A stretch of DNA of 22,848 nucleotides from assembly GCA_039039985.1 (NCBI GenBank), contig JBCCOV010000065.1, positions 1 to 22,848 of the forward strand, given 5' to 3'. The stretch comes from JBCBWG01 sp039039985. GTDB lineage: Bacteria; Pseudomonadota; Alphaproteobacteria; Rhizobiales; Hyphomicrobiaceae. This document shows positions 1 through 7,929 of the stretch, piece after piece; within the stretch, counting starts at the first letter, position 1, and every line of letters starts with the position of its first letter. Under the pieces are notes generated by a model, which worked only from the letters and a program-made list of their open reading frames with translations, did not search any database and was not told where the DNA came from. Both the position numbers and the translations under genes were made by a program.

Positions 1-734
1 ATAATCATGCCGAGGACTTCGTCCTTGCTGACATCGCTGGTTCGCGCAGACCCGACAACCTGCCCATTCTTCATGACGGTGACGCGGTCTGCGAGATCGA
101 ACACGTCGTGGATGTCATGACTGATCAGAAAAATTCCTATCCCGTCCGCCTTCAGCTGCTTCGTCAACTCGGCAACTTGCGCGGTTTCGGCCGGGCCCAG
201 CGCGGCTGTCGGTTCATCCATAACGAGGATGCGAGCGTTGAACAGAATGGCCCGCGCAATCGCAACCGACTGCCGCTGGCCACCGGATAACGACTTCACC
301 GGATCCTTGAAGCGCTGAAAGTTCGGGTTGAGCCGCCCCATAACTTTACGCGCTTCGGCTTCCATGGCGGCATCATCGAGTGTGCCCCACTTGGTCATCA
401 ATTCCCGACCAAGAAAGAGATTTGCGGCAGCGTCAACGTTGTCCGCCAAAGCGAGCGTTTGATAAATCGTCTCGATCCCGTACCCCTTGGCGTCGCGCGG
501 ATTGTTGATCGTCGCCTTTTGTCCGTTGACGAAAATGTCGCCGCTGTCGCGCGGATAGGCGCCGGACAAAATCTTGATCAGCGTCGACTTGCCCGCACCG
601 TTGTGGCCAAGCAATCCAACAACCTCGCCGGGATAAAGGTCGACCGACGCATGGTCGACAGCCTTGACCCCTCCGAACGCAATCGAGATATCGCGCATGT
701 CGACGAGCGGAGTCGTCTCAGATGTTCCGGTCAT
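1..734 (-). CDS. Sugar ABC transporter ATP-binding protein (xylose type), 3' end off the window
   Basis: This cytoplasmic ATPase would power the importer formed with the adjacent permease and binding protein. It reads from ATG 734 through 244 codons to the left edge. Visible motifs are Walker A GHNGAGKS at residues 43-50, signature LSGGQ at 149-153, Walker B ILVMDE at 169-174 and the H-loop His206. The text after residue 230 looks like the tail of single-cassette sugar ATPases of about 260 aa (FrcA-like) rather than the linker of two-cassette XylG proteins of about 510 aa, but the end is not visible. The start lies 17 bp after the xylH stop and follows a weak purine-rich GAGAGA, so co-translation with xylH is likely. 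The family call is secure; the xylose assignment rests on its neighbours. Confidence 0.9.
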   Translation of the reverse strand, partial: MTGTSETTPLVDMRDISIAFGGVKAVDHASVDLYPGEVVGLLGHNGAGKSTLIKILSGAYPRDSGDIFVNGQKATINNPRDAKGYGIETIYQTLALADNVDAAANLFLGRELMTKWGTLDDAAMEAEARKVMGRLNPNFQRFKDPVKSLSGGQRQSVAIARAILFNARILVMDEPTAALGPAETAQVAELTKQLKADGIGIFLISHDIHDVFDLADRVTVMKNGQVVGSARTSDVSKDEVLGMI

Positions 735-751
735 ACTCAATCTCTCATGCT

Positions 752-1984
752 CTACGTTCGGCGGCGATAGACATGATCAATCCACACGGCGAGGATCAGA
801 ACCGAACCGACAACGATTTGTTGTATCGCCGCGTCGAACCCGATCAGCACCATGCCGGTTTGAAGCGACTGCATAACCAGGGCACCAAGGATCGCGCCGT
901 AGATCGTGCCGATCCCACCGCCAAGTGACGTCCCGCCGATCACGGCGGACGCAATCACGTACAGCTCGTCGAGCGTGCCCAACGCATTGGTGGCCGAGTT
1001 CAAACGCGCGCTGGCAACCGCCGCCGACAGCCCGCACAAGAACCCCATCAGCGCGAAGATTTTCAGCGTCACCCAACGCGTGTTGATGCCGGCAAGATCT
1101 GCGGCTTCAGGGTTGCCGCCAATGGCAAACACGTAGCGCCCGAACTGCGTGCGGCGGGCAAGGAACGTCATGACAATGCCGACAACAATCAGGATGAGGA
1201 CTGGTATCGCAAAACCATGCGAGATGAAGAGTCCGCCATCCGGAACCGTAATACCGTTACGCTCGGCGAACTGGCGTACGATTCCTCTCGGCCAGGGATA
1301 GGAGTTGACCAGCACAACGGAACCGATCACAGCACCACACCCTGCGATGCCGAGAAGCAGTTCAGCCCAGACCGGACGAAGAGGAAACAAGAACCGCCGG
1401 CGCTGCTGACGCGCCGATACGATCAGCCAGATAATCCCGCAGCAGGCGATGGCGCCAACGATCCAGCTGCCTGTTGCACCGATGGCGCCGTACGGTCCGC
1501 CACCCAGCAAAGCAAATGTGGGATCGACGGGCGAGATCGTCTCACCCCGCGCCGTCAGGAAGGCCACACCGCGCCACACCAACAATCCGCCGAGCGTGAC
1601 AATGAACGCCGGAATGTTGAGGTAGGCGATGAGGTATCCATGAAAGGCGCCGATCATGGTGCCGACGGCCAGACCCGTCAGCACGGCAAGAATCCAAATG
1701 GCTGGATGACCAACGCCGAGGTAACTGGGCAGAATCCACACCTGCACGATCGCCATGACCATCGCGCAAACGCCGAGCACCGAGCCAACCGACAAGTCGA
1801 TGTGCCGCGTGACAATCACGAAGACCATGCCGGTCGCCATGATACCGATCGATGCGGTTTGCACCGACAGGTTCCAAAGGTTCCGAGGTGTCAGAAACGC
1901 CCCGAAACCATTCACCAGCGCGCCATAGAAGTGAAAGCCCAGCCAAATCAGAAACAGGGCCAACAGCATCCCGACAAGGCGCAC
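752..1984 (-). CDS. xylH: Xylose-type sugar ABC transporter permease XylH
   Basis: This inner-membrane permease of the ribose/xylose (BPD_transp_2) family has 410 residues, close to E. coli XylH, and about ten hydrophobic segments. The N-terminal block with TPRNLWNLSVQTASIGIMAT, the run VIVTRHIDLSVGS and the late ASAVIGGTSLGGG segment are family hallmarks. The start used here is GTG 1984 because no ATG, GTG or TTG lies in frame between it and an upstream in-frame TGA near 2077. However, the residues just before it (LLRKSEID) resemble the usual cytoplasmic N-terminus of the family, so the start is uncertain. The best Shine-Dalgarno-like run, AGGA, is about 14 nt upstream, which is far. The gene is separated from xylF by 293 bp rich in inverted repeats. 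Confidence 0.9.
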   Translation of the reverse strand: MRLVGMLLALFLIWLGFHFYGALVNGFGAFLTPRNLWNLSVQTASIGIMATGMVFVIVTRHIDLSVGSVLGVCAMVMAIVQVWILPSYLGVGHPAIWILAVLTGLAVGTMIGAFHGYLIAYLNIPAFIVTLGGLLVWRGVAFLTARGETISPVDPTFALLGGGPYGAIGATGSWIVGAIACCGIIWLIVSARQQRRRFLFPLRPVWAELLLGIAGCGAVIGSVVLVNSYPWPRGIVRQFAERNGITVPDGGLFISHGFAIPVLILIVVGIVMTFLARRTQFGRYVFAIGGNPEAADLAGINTRWVTLKIFALMGFLCGLSAAVASARLNSATNALGTLDELYVIASAVIGGTSLGGGIGTIYGAILGALVMQSLQTGMVLIGFDAAIQQIVVGSVLILAVWIDHVYRRRT

Positions 1985-2034
1985 GTCAATTTCAGATTTC
2001 CTAAGCAGCCGTGTGAATAGGCCTTCGTCATACT

Positions 2035-2184
2035 GCCGGTGGCACCGGCGGGCTGCACATGCTGTTGCGCCATCTCACAGATTCCCTGAGCAACGCGACT
2101 CCACGGCTGTCTCTGTCAGCTGAAGCTTCGGCCGAAGTCTGCACGAATGGAAGTTGAACGTGAAGTGGCGGACTGGGCCGCCAC
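2035..2184 (-). promoter_or_regulatory. Inverted repeats in the xylF-xylH intercistronic region (1985-2277)
   Basis: Three perfect inverted repeats lie in the 293-bp gap: GTGGCGG-N6-CCGCCAC at 2165-2184, CTTCGGCCGAAG at 2126-2137, and GCCGGT-GGC-ACCGGC at 2035-2049. None is followed by a clear T-run on the minus strand, so they look like mRNA-stabilising or attenuating hairpins rather than a plain terminator. Such structures are common after periplasmic binding-protein genes, where they keep binding-protein mRNA more abundant than permease mRNA. The role here is inferred. I see no gene in the gap. Confidence 0.4.
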
Positions 2185-2277
2185 GACGGTTGGATTGCCA
2201 CCGCACACGGCCGCGAGCATGTGTGTGCCTCAAGAGGCAAACATGTGCACGGCCGGCCGGCCAACGAACCCGGTGGT

Positions 2278-3315
2278 CTAGCAGCCTTTGACACCCGTCT
2301 TGGCGCCGGCGCAGGCTTTATCCTTCGGGATCCAGCCGGCATCGATCACCACGTTCAGGTTGTCCTTGGTGATCGGAACCGGCTTCAGGAACATGGCGTT
2401 CATTTCAACGCCCTTCTCGCCACCCGACCATTTGACCGTGCCCGGAACGGACGCCATCGATTTGCCGGACGCCAGCATCGCAGCAATGTTGCCGGCAGCT
2501 TTGCCCAACTCACGCGCGTCCTTCCACACCGAGACAGTCTGCGTGCCGCGCGCAACCCGGTTCAGCGCGGCGTGGTCGCCGTCTTGCCCGGAAACCGGCA
2601 CGGTACCGGCAAGGCCCTGCGCCTCAAGCGCGGCAACAACACCACCGGCCATGCCATCGTTTTCGGAGACGACGGCATCCACCTTGTTGTTATTCGCCGT
2701 CAGGATTTGTTCCATGTTCTTTTGCGCGTTGTCGGGCTTCCAGCCGTCCGTATAGGTCTCGCCGACGTTCTTGATTTTGCCGGAGTCGATTGCGCTTTTC
2801 AGAACTTCCATAATGCCTTTGAACAGGAAGTCTGCATTCGGGTCGCCCTTGTCACCCTTGATGAACGCATAGTGTCCGGACGGTTTCGCAGCAAGACCGG
2901 CCCGCGCTTGCATCCGGCCGACTTCGATGTTGTCGAAGGTCAGGTAGAATGCCCGCTTGTCCTCGATCAGACGATCGTACCCGATAACCGGAATGCCTTC
3001 AGCTGCGGCCTTGTCGATTGCCGGGCCGATTGCATTCTTGTCAACGGCAAGAATGACGAGCGCTTTCACGCCTTGCGCAATCAAACTCTCAACGTCTGAC
3101 AACTGTTTGGCCGCAGAGCCCTGGGCGTCGGCCGAGACGTATTTGTCGCCGTTGGCTGTGATCGCCGCCTTCATCGCAGCTTCGTCAGTCTTCCAACGTT
3201 CCTCCTGGAAGTTGGACCAAGACACACCGATCAGATTGCCCTTTGCGAGGACGTCACCCGCCACCATGGTCGCGAGCGCCACACTCGCCAAGAGTGTCGC
3301 AAGCACTCTACTCAT
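2278..3315 (-). CDS. xylF: Periplasmic D-xylose-binding protein XylF
   Basis: This is the substrate-binding subunit of the importer. ATG 3315 is chosen over a longer open frame because GGGAGGAA lies 5 nt upstream and the protein then begins with a clean signal peptide (MSRVLATLLASVALATMVAGDVLA). That gives 345 aa, near E. coli XylF. Shared landmarks include the N-terminal QEERWKTDEA segment, YDRLI, the FDN motif, the DGWKPDNAQKNMEQILTANN stretch, DAVVSENDGMAGG, and SGQDGDHAALNRVARGTQT. These match xylose/ribose-type binding proteins closely. It ends with a Cys-containing tail (CAGAKTGVKGC). It is divergent from the ROK regulator and carries a strong -35 and candidate operator upstream. Xylose specificity is well supported by similarity but the sequence alone does not prove the ligand. 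Confidence 0.92.
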   Translation of the reverse strand: MSRVLATLLASVALATMVAGDVLAKGNLIGVSWSNFQEERWKTDEAAMKAAITANGDKYVSADAQGSAAKQLSDVESLIAQGVKALVILAVDKNAIGPAIDKAAAEGIPVIGYDRLIEDKRAFYLTFDNIEVGRMQARAGLAAKPSGHYAFIKGDKGDPNADFLFKGIMEVLKSAIDSGKIKNVGETYTDGWKPDNAQKNMEQILTANNNKVDAVVSENDGMAGGVVAALEAQGLAGTVPVSGQDGDHAALNRVARGTQTVSVWKDARELGKAAGNIAAMLASGKSMASVPGTVKWSGGEKGVEMNAMFLKPVPITKDNLNVVIDAGWIPKDKACAGAKTGVKGC

Positions 3316-3346
3316 TGAACTTCCTCCCGTATTGCTGGGCTTTCGC

Positions 3347-3376
3347 GCGCTTCGAGGCGCTTCGCGGCGCTTGAAT
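3347..3376. repeat. Three tandem 10-bp repeats in the xylF leader
   Basis: The units gcgcttcgag, gcgcttcgcg and gcgcttgaat follow one another without a gap, the third being degenerate after GCGCTT. They lie in the untranslated leader between the candidate xylF transcription start (about 3406) and its start codon at 3315. The period equals about one helical turn. Whether this is functional is unknown. Confidence 0.5.
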
Positions 3377-3390
3377 TTCCATGCCCATGA

Positions 3391-3415
3391 TATTTTTTTG
3401 CGCCTCGAAAAAAAG
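3391..3415. promoter_or_regulatory. Candidate ROK-repressor operator in the xylF/rok intergenic region
   Basis: The half-sites are TATTTTTTTG and CGAAAAAAAG around the 5-bp spacer cgcct. Read inward, the halves agree as T-rich followed by YG, with CR followed by A-rich on the other side. The site overlaps the candidate xylF -10 and the expected transcription start, which suits a repressor. The same architecture recurs at 8887-8911. Binding by the neighbouring ROK protein is inferred. Confidence 0.55.
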
Positions 3416-3441
3416 TTGCTGGAATGCGCCCGGCATGTCAA
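3413..3441 (-). promoter_or_regulatory. Candidate xylF promoter
   Basis: On the minus strand there is a perfect TTGACA (3436-3441), preceded by C as in the alphaproteobacterial CTTGAC preference, then a 17-bp spacer and CAACTT (3413-3418) as a weak -10. The leader to the start codon would be about 90 nt. Confidence 0.5.
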
Positions 3442-3506
3442 GTTGATGTTGCTGCAAAGTCGACCAAAAAAACGCAACGCCAATCCGCGAACATGACTGA
3501 CGCGCC

Positions 3507-4772
3507 ATGAAGTACGACGCCCAGCGTACGGAGACTCAGCATAATGTCTCCCGCTCAGACGACGTGCGCCGCCGCAACCGTCATCGCATTATCTCGTGCA
3601 TCCGCAGAGCGGGCCCCATCTCCCGCAAGGCGATCGGCAGCCGCCTTGGTCTCAGCCCGGCAACCGTCACGGCAATCACGACCAATCTGCTGGCGCGAGA
3701 AATCCTTGTTGAAGCCTCAGCGCGCACCGCATCCGGATCGGGCCGGGGCCGCCCGAAGTCCGTGCTCTCTCTCAACCCGGATGTTGGCCTGGTCGCTCTG
3801 CTCGACCTGCGCTTAAACTCGATCTCGGCCATAACGTTTGACTATGCCGGCAGCCAGCAGGGCTTCGTGCAGGCTGACATCGAGACACTCGCGGCGAGCC
3901 GACAGAGAATCCGAGCAACGTTGATTGGTTGCTTGCATGAGGTTCTGGCCACGACCGGGCGAAAGCCCGCCGACATCCGCCAGATTGTTGTCAGTGTCCA
4001 AGGTGTCACCGACGCTCAGAACACGCGTCTGCTCTGGTCCCCGATTACGAAACACACCAATCTGAGTATCCGCGCTTGGCTCGAACGAGAGTTCGCGAAA
4101 CCGGCGTGGGTCTGTAACGACTGCAACATGGCAGCCCGCGGTCTCAACTGGAGAGATCCGAAGCGCTACAGTGAGAGCTTTGCCGCGATCCTGCTCGCTC
4201 ATGGCGTCGGAATGGGGTTGTTCCTGCGTGGCGAACCGATCTCCGGCACACGGTCGTCGGGCACGGAGTTCGGTCATATGACCTACATTCCGAATGGCGC
4301 GTTGTGCCGCTGCGGCAGCCGCGGCTGTATCGAGGCCTACGCCGGCGACTACGCCGTTTTGCGGCGCGCCTCCGGACGGCCGGAAACAGAGCAGCCCGCA
4401 AGCACGGTACATCCAGACCAGTTGGCAGAGATCGTGCAGGCTGCAAAGGATGGGCATGCGGATTCCATTGCGGCGTTGGAGACTGCGGGACGCGCGTTGG
4501 GAACCAGGCTGGCGACCATGTTTGCACTCGTCGATCCCTTTCCATTTGCATTGATCGGCAGCGGAACGCTGGCGCAAGATCCGATTGAACGCTCATTGCG
4601 GGAGACCCTCGCAGAGGTGCTGGGCCCACGGAACTTTAGCGAAGCAAGCGATGCGTCGTTCGGATCACTTCCGATCGACTTCATTCGTGAAGATGATGCT
4701 CTGGTCAGAATGGGAGGCGCGATTTATGCCTTGTCGGCTGTCGATCGCGAGATCGCGGAAACCGCATACTAG
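3507..4772 (+). CDS. ROK-family transcriptional repressor, probable xylose regulator
   Basis: The 421-aa protein has an N-terminal winged helix-turn-helix (about residues 20-85, with GPISRKAIGSRLGLSPATVT) and a C-terminal ROK sugar-sensing domain. His257 and the zinc motif CRCGSRGCIE (Cys267, Cys269, Cys274) are intact. The DxGxT phosphate-binding motif of ROK sugar kinases is absent near residue 100 (LDLRLNSISA), so it is a regulator rather than a kinase. It diverges from xylF and is the only DNA-binding protein in the sugar module, so it is the likely reader of the inverted repeats at 3391-3415 and 8887-8911. The start has no good Shine-Dalgarno. Its 3' end overlaps the next gene by 47 bp. 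The effector is inferred to be xylose or a xylose product. Confidence 0.9.
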   Translation: MKYDAQRTETQHNVSRSDDVRRRNRHRIISCIRRAGPISRKAIGSRLGLSPATVTAITTNLLAREILVEASARTASGSGRGRPKSVLSLNPDVGLVALLDLRLNSISAITFDYAGSQQGFVQADIETLAASRQRIRATLIGCLHEVLATTGRKPADIRQIVVSVQGVTDAQNTRLLWSPITKHTNLSIRAWLEREFAKPAWVCNDCNMAARGLNWRDPKRYSESFAAILLAHGVGMGLFLRGEPISGTRSSGTEFGHMTYIPNGALCRCGSRGCIEAYAGDYAVLRRASGRPETEQPASTVHPDQLAEIVQAAKDGHADSIAALETAGRALGTRLATMFALVDPFPFALIGSGTLAQDPIERSLRETLAEVLGPRNFSEASDASFGSLPIDFIREDDALVRMGGAIYALSAVDREIAETAY

Positions 4773-6219
4773 GCTGGCATGCTGGTTCGTAGCCGCGTGT
4801 ACCTTTGTCTCGGCCACGGGCCTGGCAATGCTCTGGCCAAGCGGTGATGCCGTATCCGAAACCGCGCACATGCAACCCTGGGCTGAACGCGCCATAACGG
4901 GCCACGTCGACCAGCGCGCACTCTACGGCACTCTGACGGGCGTCAAACTGCGCCGTCTTATCGACGACGGCGAGCAGCTGTTCCGCGCGAAGTTCACCGC
5001 CCGCGACGGTGTGGGGCGACCGCTCGCAACCCAGGCGATCATACCGACGCGTCGTAAACGACCGTCGCCGCACCTGTTTCAGCGGCTGGCCGGCAGCGAC
5101 GCAAGCAGCTGCGCAAGCTGCCATACGGACCCGGTCGTCGGCGGCGCGGGAGACTTTACGGTCAACGCGTTTGTATCCGAGGGCTTTGTCAACGCCGACT
5201 TCGATACAACCGATCCGCAGTTCTCGAACGAACGCAACACCAACCATCTGTTCGGCGCCGGCTTGGTTGAGTTGCTTGCGCGTGAGATGACGGTCGATTT
5301 GCATCGCCTGCGCGACGTGGCGCTCGCCACCGCACGTCAAACCGGCAAGCCTGTTGTTCGGCAATTGGTCACCAAAGGCGTTCAATTCGGCACGTTGACT
5401 GCGCACCCAAGTGGACTGGTCGATGTCAAAGACATCGAAGGCATCGATCCCGACCTTGTCGTGCGACCGTTCGGCCAGAAAGGCGTGTTTGTCTCGCTGC
5501 GGCAATTCACGGTCAACGCTCTGAACCACCACCACGGCATGCAGGCCACCGAGCGGTTCGGGGCGCGATGGACTGGGACATCCGATTTCGACGGAGACGG
5601 CAAAGACGACGAGATCCATAAGGGTGACGTGACAGCACTGGTCGCGTGGCAAGCGACGCGACCGCCGCCGATCGCCACGACGCCTGACGAGCCGGCGTGG
5701 AAACGCGCCGCCCAAGTCGGCAGCAAACTCTTCGACAACATCGGTTGCGCCACATGTCACCGGCGCGCGCTGCCACTGAGATCAACGACGTTCGAAGATC
5801 CGGCACCTTACAATGGTGCAGGCACCCTGCGTTCCAGCGAAGTCAGAGAAACCACGCGATACGACTTGCGCAATCTCAAAGGCTTCGCGCACCTCCCCCG
5901 AACCAAGGATGGCGCAATACTCGTTCCCCTGTTTGGCGACCTCAAACGACATCACATGACGGATCGGCAAATCGATGCGCTCGGAAACGAGTTGTTGTCT
6001 CAGCGCTTCGTCGATCGCAACGTCTTTCAAACAGCGGAGCTCTGGGGCATCGCATCGACGGCCCCCTACGGCCACCGCGGCGACTTATCAACGCTCGATG
6101 CGGTTATCAGAGCGCACGGCGGTGAGGGCCGCCCGGCACGTGATCGCTACGTCGCGCTGGCACCGAAGGACCGCAGCGCGCTGATCGCGTTCCTCAAAAC
6201 ACTGGTCATTCCGCAATGA
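4726..6219 (+). CDS. Di-heme oxidoreductase-family (DHOR) c-type cytochrome
   Basis: This is a periplasmic or membrane-anchored protein with two c-type heme sites, CASCH at residues 129-133 and CATCH at 341-345. ATG 4726 is chosen because GGGAGG lies 8 nt upstream, inside the end of the ROK gene, and it gives a basic N-terminus followed by a hydrophobic segment (about residues 14-38). A DxDxDG calcium-like loop (FDGDGKDDEI) and the C-terminal LWGIASTAPYGHRGDLSTLD block are typical of the DHOR/DUF1111 family, once called thiol oxidoreductases. At 497 aa it is full length. It probably moves electrons in the periplasm; its partner and substrate are unknown. The 47-bp overlap upstream and ATGA overlap downstream imply translational coupling with the ROK and FG-GAP genes. 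Confidence 0.88.
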   Translation: MPCRLSIARSRKPHTRLACWFVAACTFVSATGLAMLWPSGDAVSETAHMQPWAERAITGHVDQRALYGTLTGVKLRRLIDDGEQLFRAKFTARDGVGRPLATQAIIPTRRKRPSPHLFQRLAGSDASSCASCHTDPVVGGAGDFTVNAFVSEGFVNADFDTTDPQFSNERNTNHLFGAGLVELLAREMTVDLHRLRDVALATARQTGKPVVRQLVTKGVQFGTLTAHPSGLVDVKDIEGIDPDLVVRPFGQKGVFVSLRQFTVNALNHHHGMQATERFGARWTGTSDFDGDGKDDEIHKGDVTALVAWQATRPPPIATTPDEPAWKRAAQVGSKLFDNIGCATCHRRALPLRSTTFEDPAPYNGAGTLRSSEVRETTRYDLRNLKGFAHLPRTKDGAILVPLFGDLKRHHMTDRQIDALGNELLSQRFVDRNVFQTAELWGIASTAPYGHRGDLSTLDAVIRAHGGEGRPARDRYVALAPKDRSALIAFLKTLVIPQ

Positions 6220-7868
6220 TCCGCAAGTCTGCCATCGCAGCCACGAGCCTCACGCTGCTGATCGGTGCGCCCCCGGTTGCTGCAGAGCCTGGGCAGGCGC
6301 TTGCGCTTGATGTGCCCATGTTTCGCGAGGTCGCTGACGCGGCCGGGCTACGCCACACCTATACGGGACCTTGGGAATACTTTGTCGGCGGCGGCGTTGC
6401 AGCATTTGATTGCAATGGCGATCGCCGCACCGACCTGGTTCTGGCTGGCGGAGTCGGCCGCACAAAAGTCTTCGTCAACCAAAGCGAGACTGGTGGTCAG
6501 CTCAAATTCGAAGAGCGATCTGATGCTCTGCCGGCCCGTGCCAGAACACGCGTCACCGGCGCATATCCGATTGACATCAACAACGACGGTCATCGCGATC
6601 TGGTCTTGCTTCGGGTTGGCCGCAACGTGATCCTGACGGGCGACGGCACGTGCCGCTTCAAGCGCGCGAACGAACGTTTTCGCTTCACGGGCGGTCGCGC
6701 CTGGTCGACAGCATTCGCGGCAACGTTCGAGGAGAACCGAAGTTTCCCGACGCTTGCATTCGGCAACTACGTCGACAGATCAGCGCCCGGCTCACCGTGG
6801 GGGACGTGTCACGACAATCTTCTCGTACGGCCCGGTGGTGACACAGGCGTGCCCGATTACTCGGAACCGCAGGCCCTTTCGCCGGGCTACTGCACGCTAT
6901 CGCTGTTGTTTACCGACTGGAACCGGTCCGGTGTCCCATCGCTGCGCGTCACCAACGATCGACAATACTATCGCGGCGGCCAGGAGCAACTCTGGCGCAT
7001 TCCGCGAAACGGCCAACCACGGCCCTATCGCAAACGCGATGGGTGGCGGCCGCTGCTGATCTGGGGCATGGGCATCGCCGAAGCGGATATCGATGCAGAC
7101 GGATTTCCCGAGTACGCCCTCACATCCATGGGCGACACCAAACTTCAGGTTCTGAGCCGCGACGACGATGACGACCGACCCGTCTATCGCGATACCGCGT
7201 TCGACCTAGGGCTGACGGCACACCGGCCATACACAGGCGGTGACGTCAAACCCTCGACCGGTTGGCACGCCGAATTCGCCGACTTCAACAATGATGGCCG
7301 ACTGGACCTCTTCATCGCCAAGGGCAACGTGGAGCGCATGCCGGATTTCGCTGCATTCGATCCCGACAACCTGTTGCTGGGAACAGCAGCAAAGAAATTC
7401 GTCGAGGTCGGCGATCACGCCGGCATTGCCTTGAACCGTCGCGGACGCGGCGCTGCGATTGCCGATCTGAATTCCGACGGCATGCTTGACCTAGTGGTCG
7501 TGAATCGGAATGGGCCAACCAGCGTTTTTCGCAACGTCGGTGCGCGGTCGTCGTTCGGAACACGGCCAATGGGCAATTGGCTGCATCTTGAGTTGCGGCA
7601 GCCGCGCAGCAATCTCGATGCGATTGGTGCCCAGGTGCTGATCAAGACCGGGAACGTCACGCAAGTCCGGCGTGTGACGGTCGGCGGCGGCCATGCGTCC
7701 GGGCGCATTGGATTTGTCCACGTCGGCCTCGGCACAGCCGAGCGTGCAGCAGTGCGAGTGCGATGGCCCAACGGAGAGTGGAGCGCGACGTACCGCGTAT
7801 TCGCGAACAACTTCGTCGTCGTCGAACCGGGATCACCCGACGTGCGCTACTGGTACCCACCTCGGTAG
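6216..7868 (+). CDS. Secreted FG-GAP/VCBS-repeat protein with C-terminal ASPIC/UnbV domain (CRTAC1-like)
   Basis: The 550-aa protein starts with a signal peptide (cleavage expected near PPVAA-EPG). Calcium-loop repeats of the DxNxDGxxDL type recur along it, near residue 65 (DCNGDRRTDL), then DINNDGHRDL, DIDADGFPEY, DFNNDGRLDL near 356 and DLNSDGMLDL near 417, consistent with an integrin-alpha-like beta-propeller. The end (GAQVLIKTGNVTQVRRVTVG through VRVRWPNGEWS) is an ASPIC/UnbV domain. The start codon overlaps the stop of the di-heme gene as ATGA, so the two are probably made together and both act outside the cytoplasm. CRTAC1-like proteins have no single established bacterial function; a binding or scaffold role for the cytochrome is only a suggestion. 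Confidence 0.88.
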   Translation: MIRKSAIAATSLTLLIGAPPVAAEPGQALALDVPMFREVADAAGLRHTYTGPWEYFVGGGVAAFDCNGDRRTDLVLAGGVGRTKVFVNQSETGGQLKFEERSDALPARARTRVTGAYPIDINNDGHRDLVLLRVGRNVILTGDGTCRFKRANERFRFTGGRAWSTAFAATFEENRSFPTLAFGNYVDRSAPGSPWGTCHDNLLVRPGGDTGVPDYSEPQALSPGYCTLSLLFTDWNRSGVPSLRVTNDRQYYRGGQEQLWRIPRNGQPRPYRKRDGWRPLLIWGMGIAEADIDADGFPEYALTSMGDTKLQVLSRDDDDDRPVYRDTAFDLGLTAHRPYTGGDVKPSTGWHAEFADFNNDGRLDLFIAKGNVERMPDFAAFDPDNLLLGTAAKKFVEVGDHAGIALNRRGRGAAIADLNSDGMLDLVVVNRNGPTSVFRNVGARSSFGTRPMGNWLHLELRQPRSNLDAIGAQVLIKTGNVTQVRRVTVGGGHASGRIGFVHVGLGTAERAAVRVRWPNGEWSATYRVFANNFVVVEPGSPDVRYWYPPR

Positions 7869-7929
7869 GCCAACACCGACACTCGTGGCACGATTACGAC
7901 ATGATGGGTCCAGCGAACTCTGAGAGACC

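Noticed and set aside
1217..2020. Plus-strand frame of 267 codons across xylH
   Set aside because: Its product is an Asp/Arg/His/Gln-rich low-complexity string typical of an antisense shadow of a membrane protein gene.
3316..3483. Longer N-terminal extension of xylF in the open frame
   Set aside because: It covers the candidate promoter and operator, lacks a ribosome site, and would bury the signal peptide; GGGAGGAA directs the start at 3315.
3813..4577. Long minus-strand frame of 254 codons across the ROK gene
   Set aside because: It is antisense to a clear ROK domain and has an Arg/Cys-rich composition with no recognisable motif.
4585..4725. Earlier start for the di-heme gene
   Set aside because: It would overlap the ROK domain end by almost 190 bp, has no ribosome site, and puts 47 residues ahead of the signal segment; GGGAGG supports 4726.
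4705..5760. Minus-strand frame of 351 codons across the di-heme gene
   Set aside because: It is a shadow frame of high-GC coding; the sense strand has both CxxCH motifs and family blocks.
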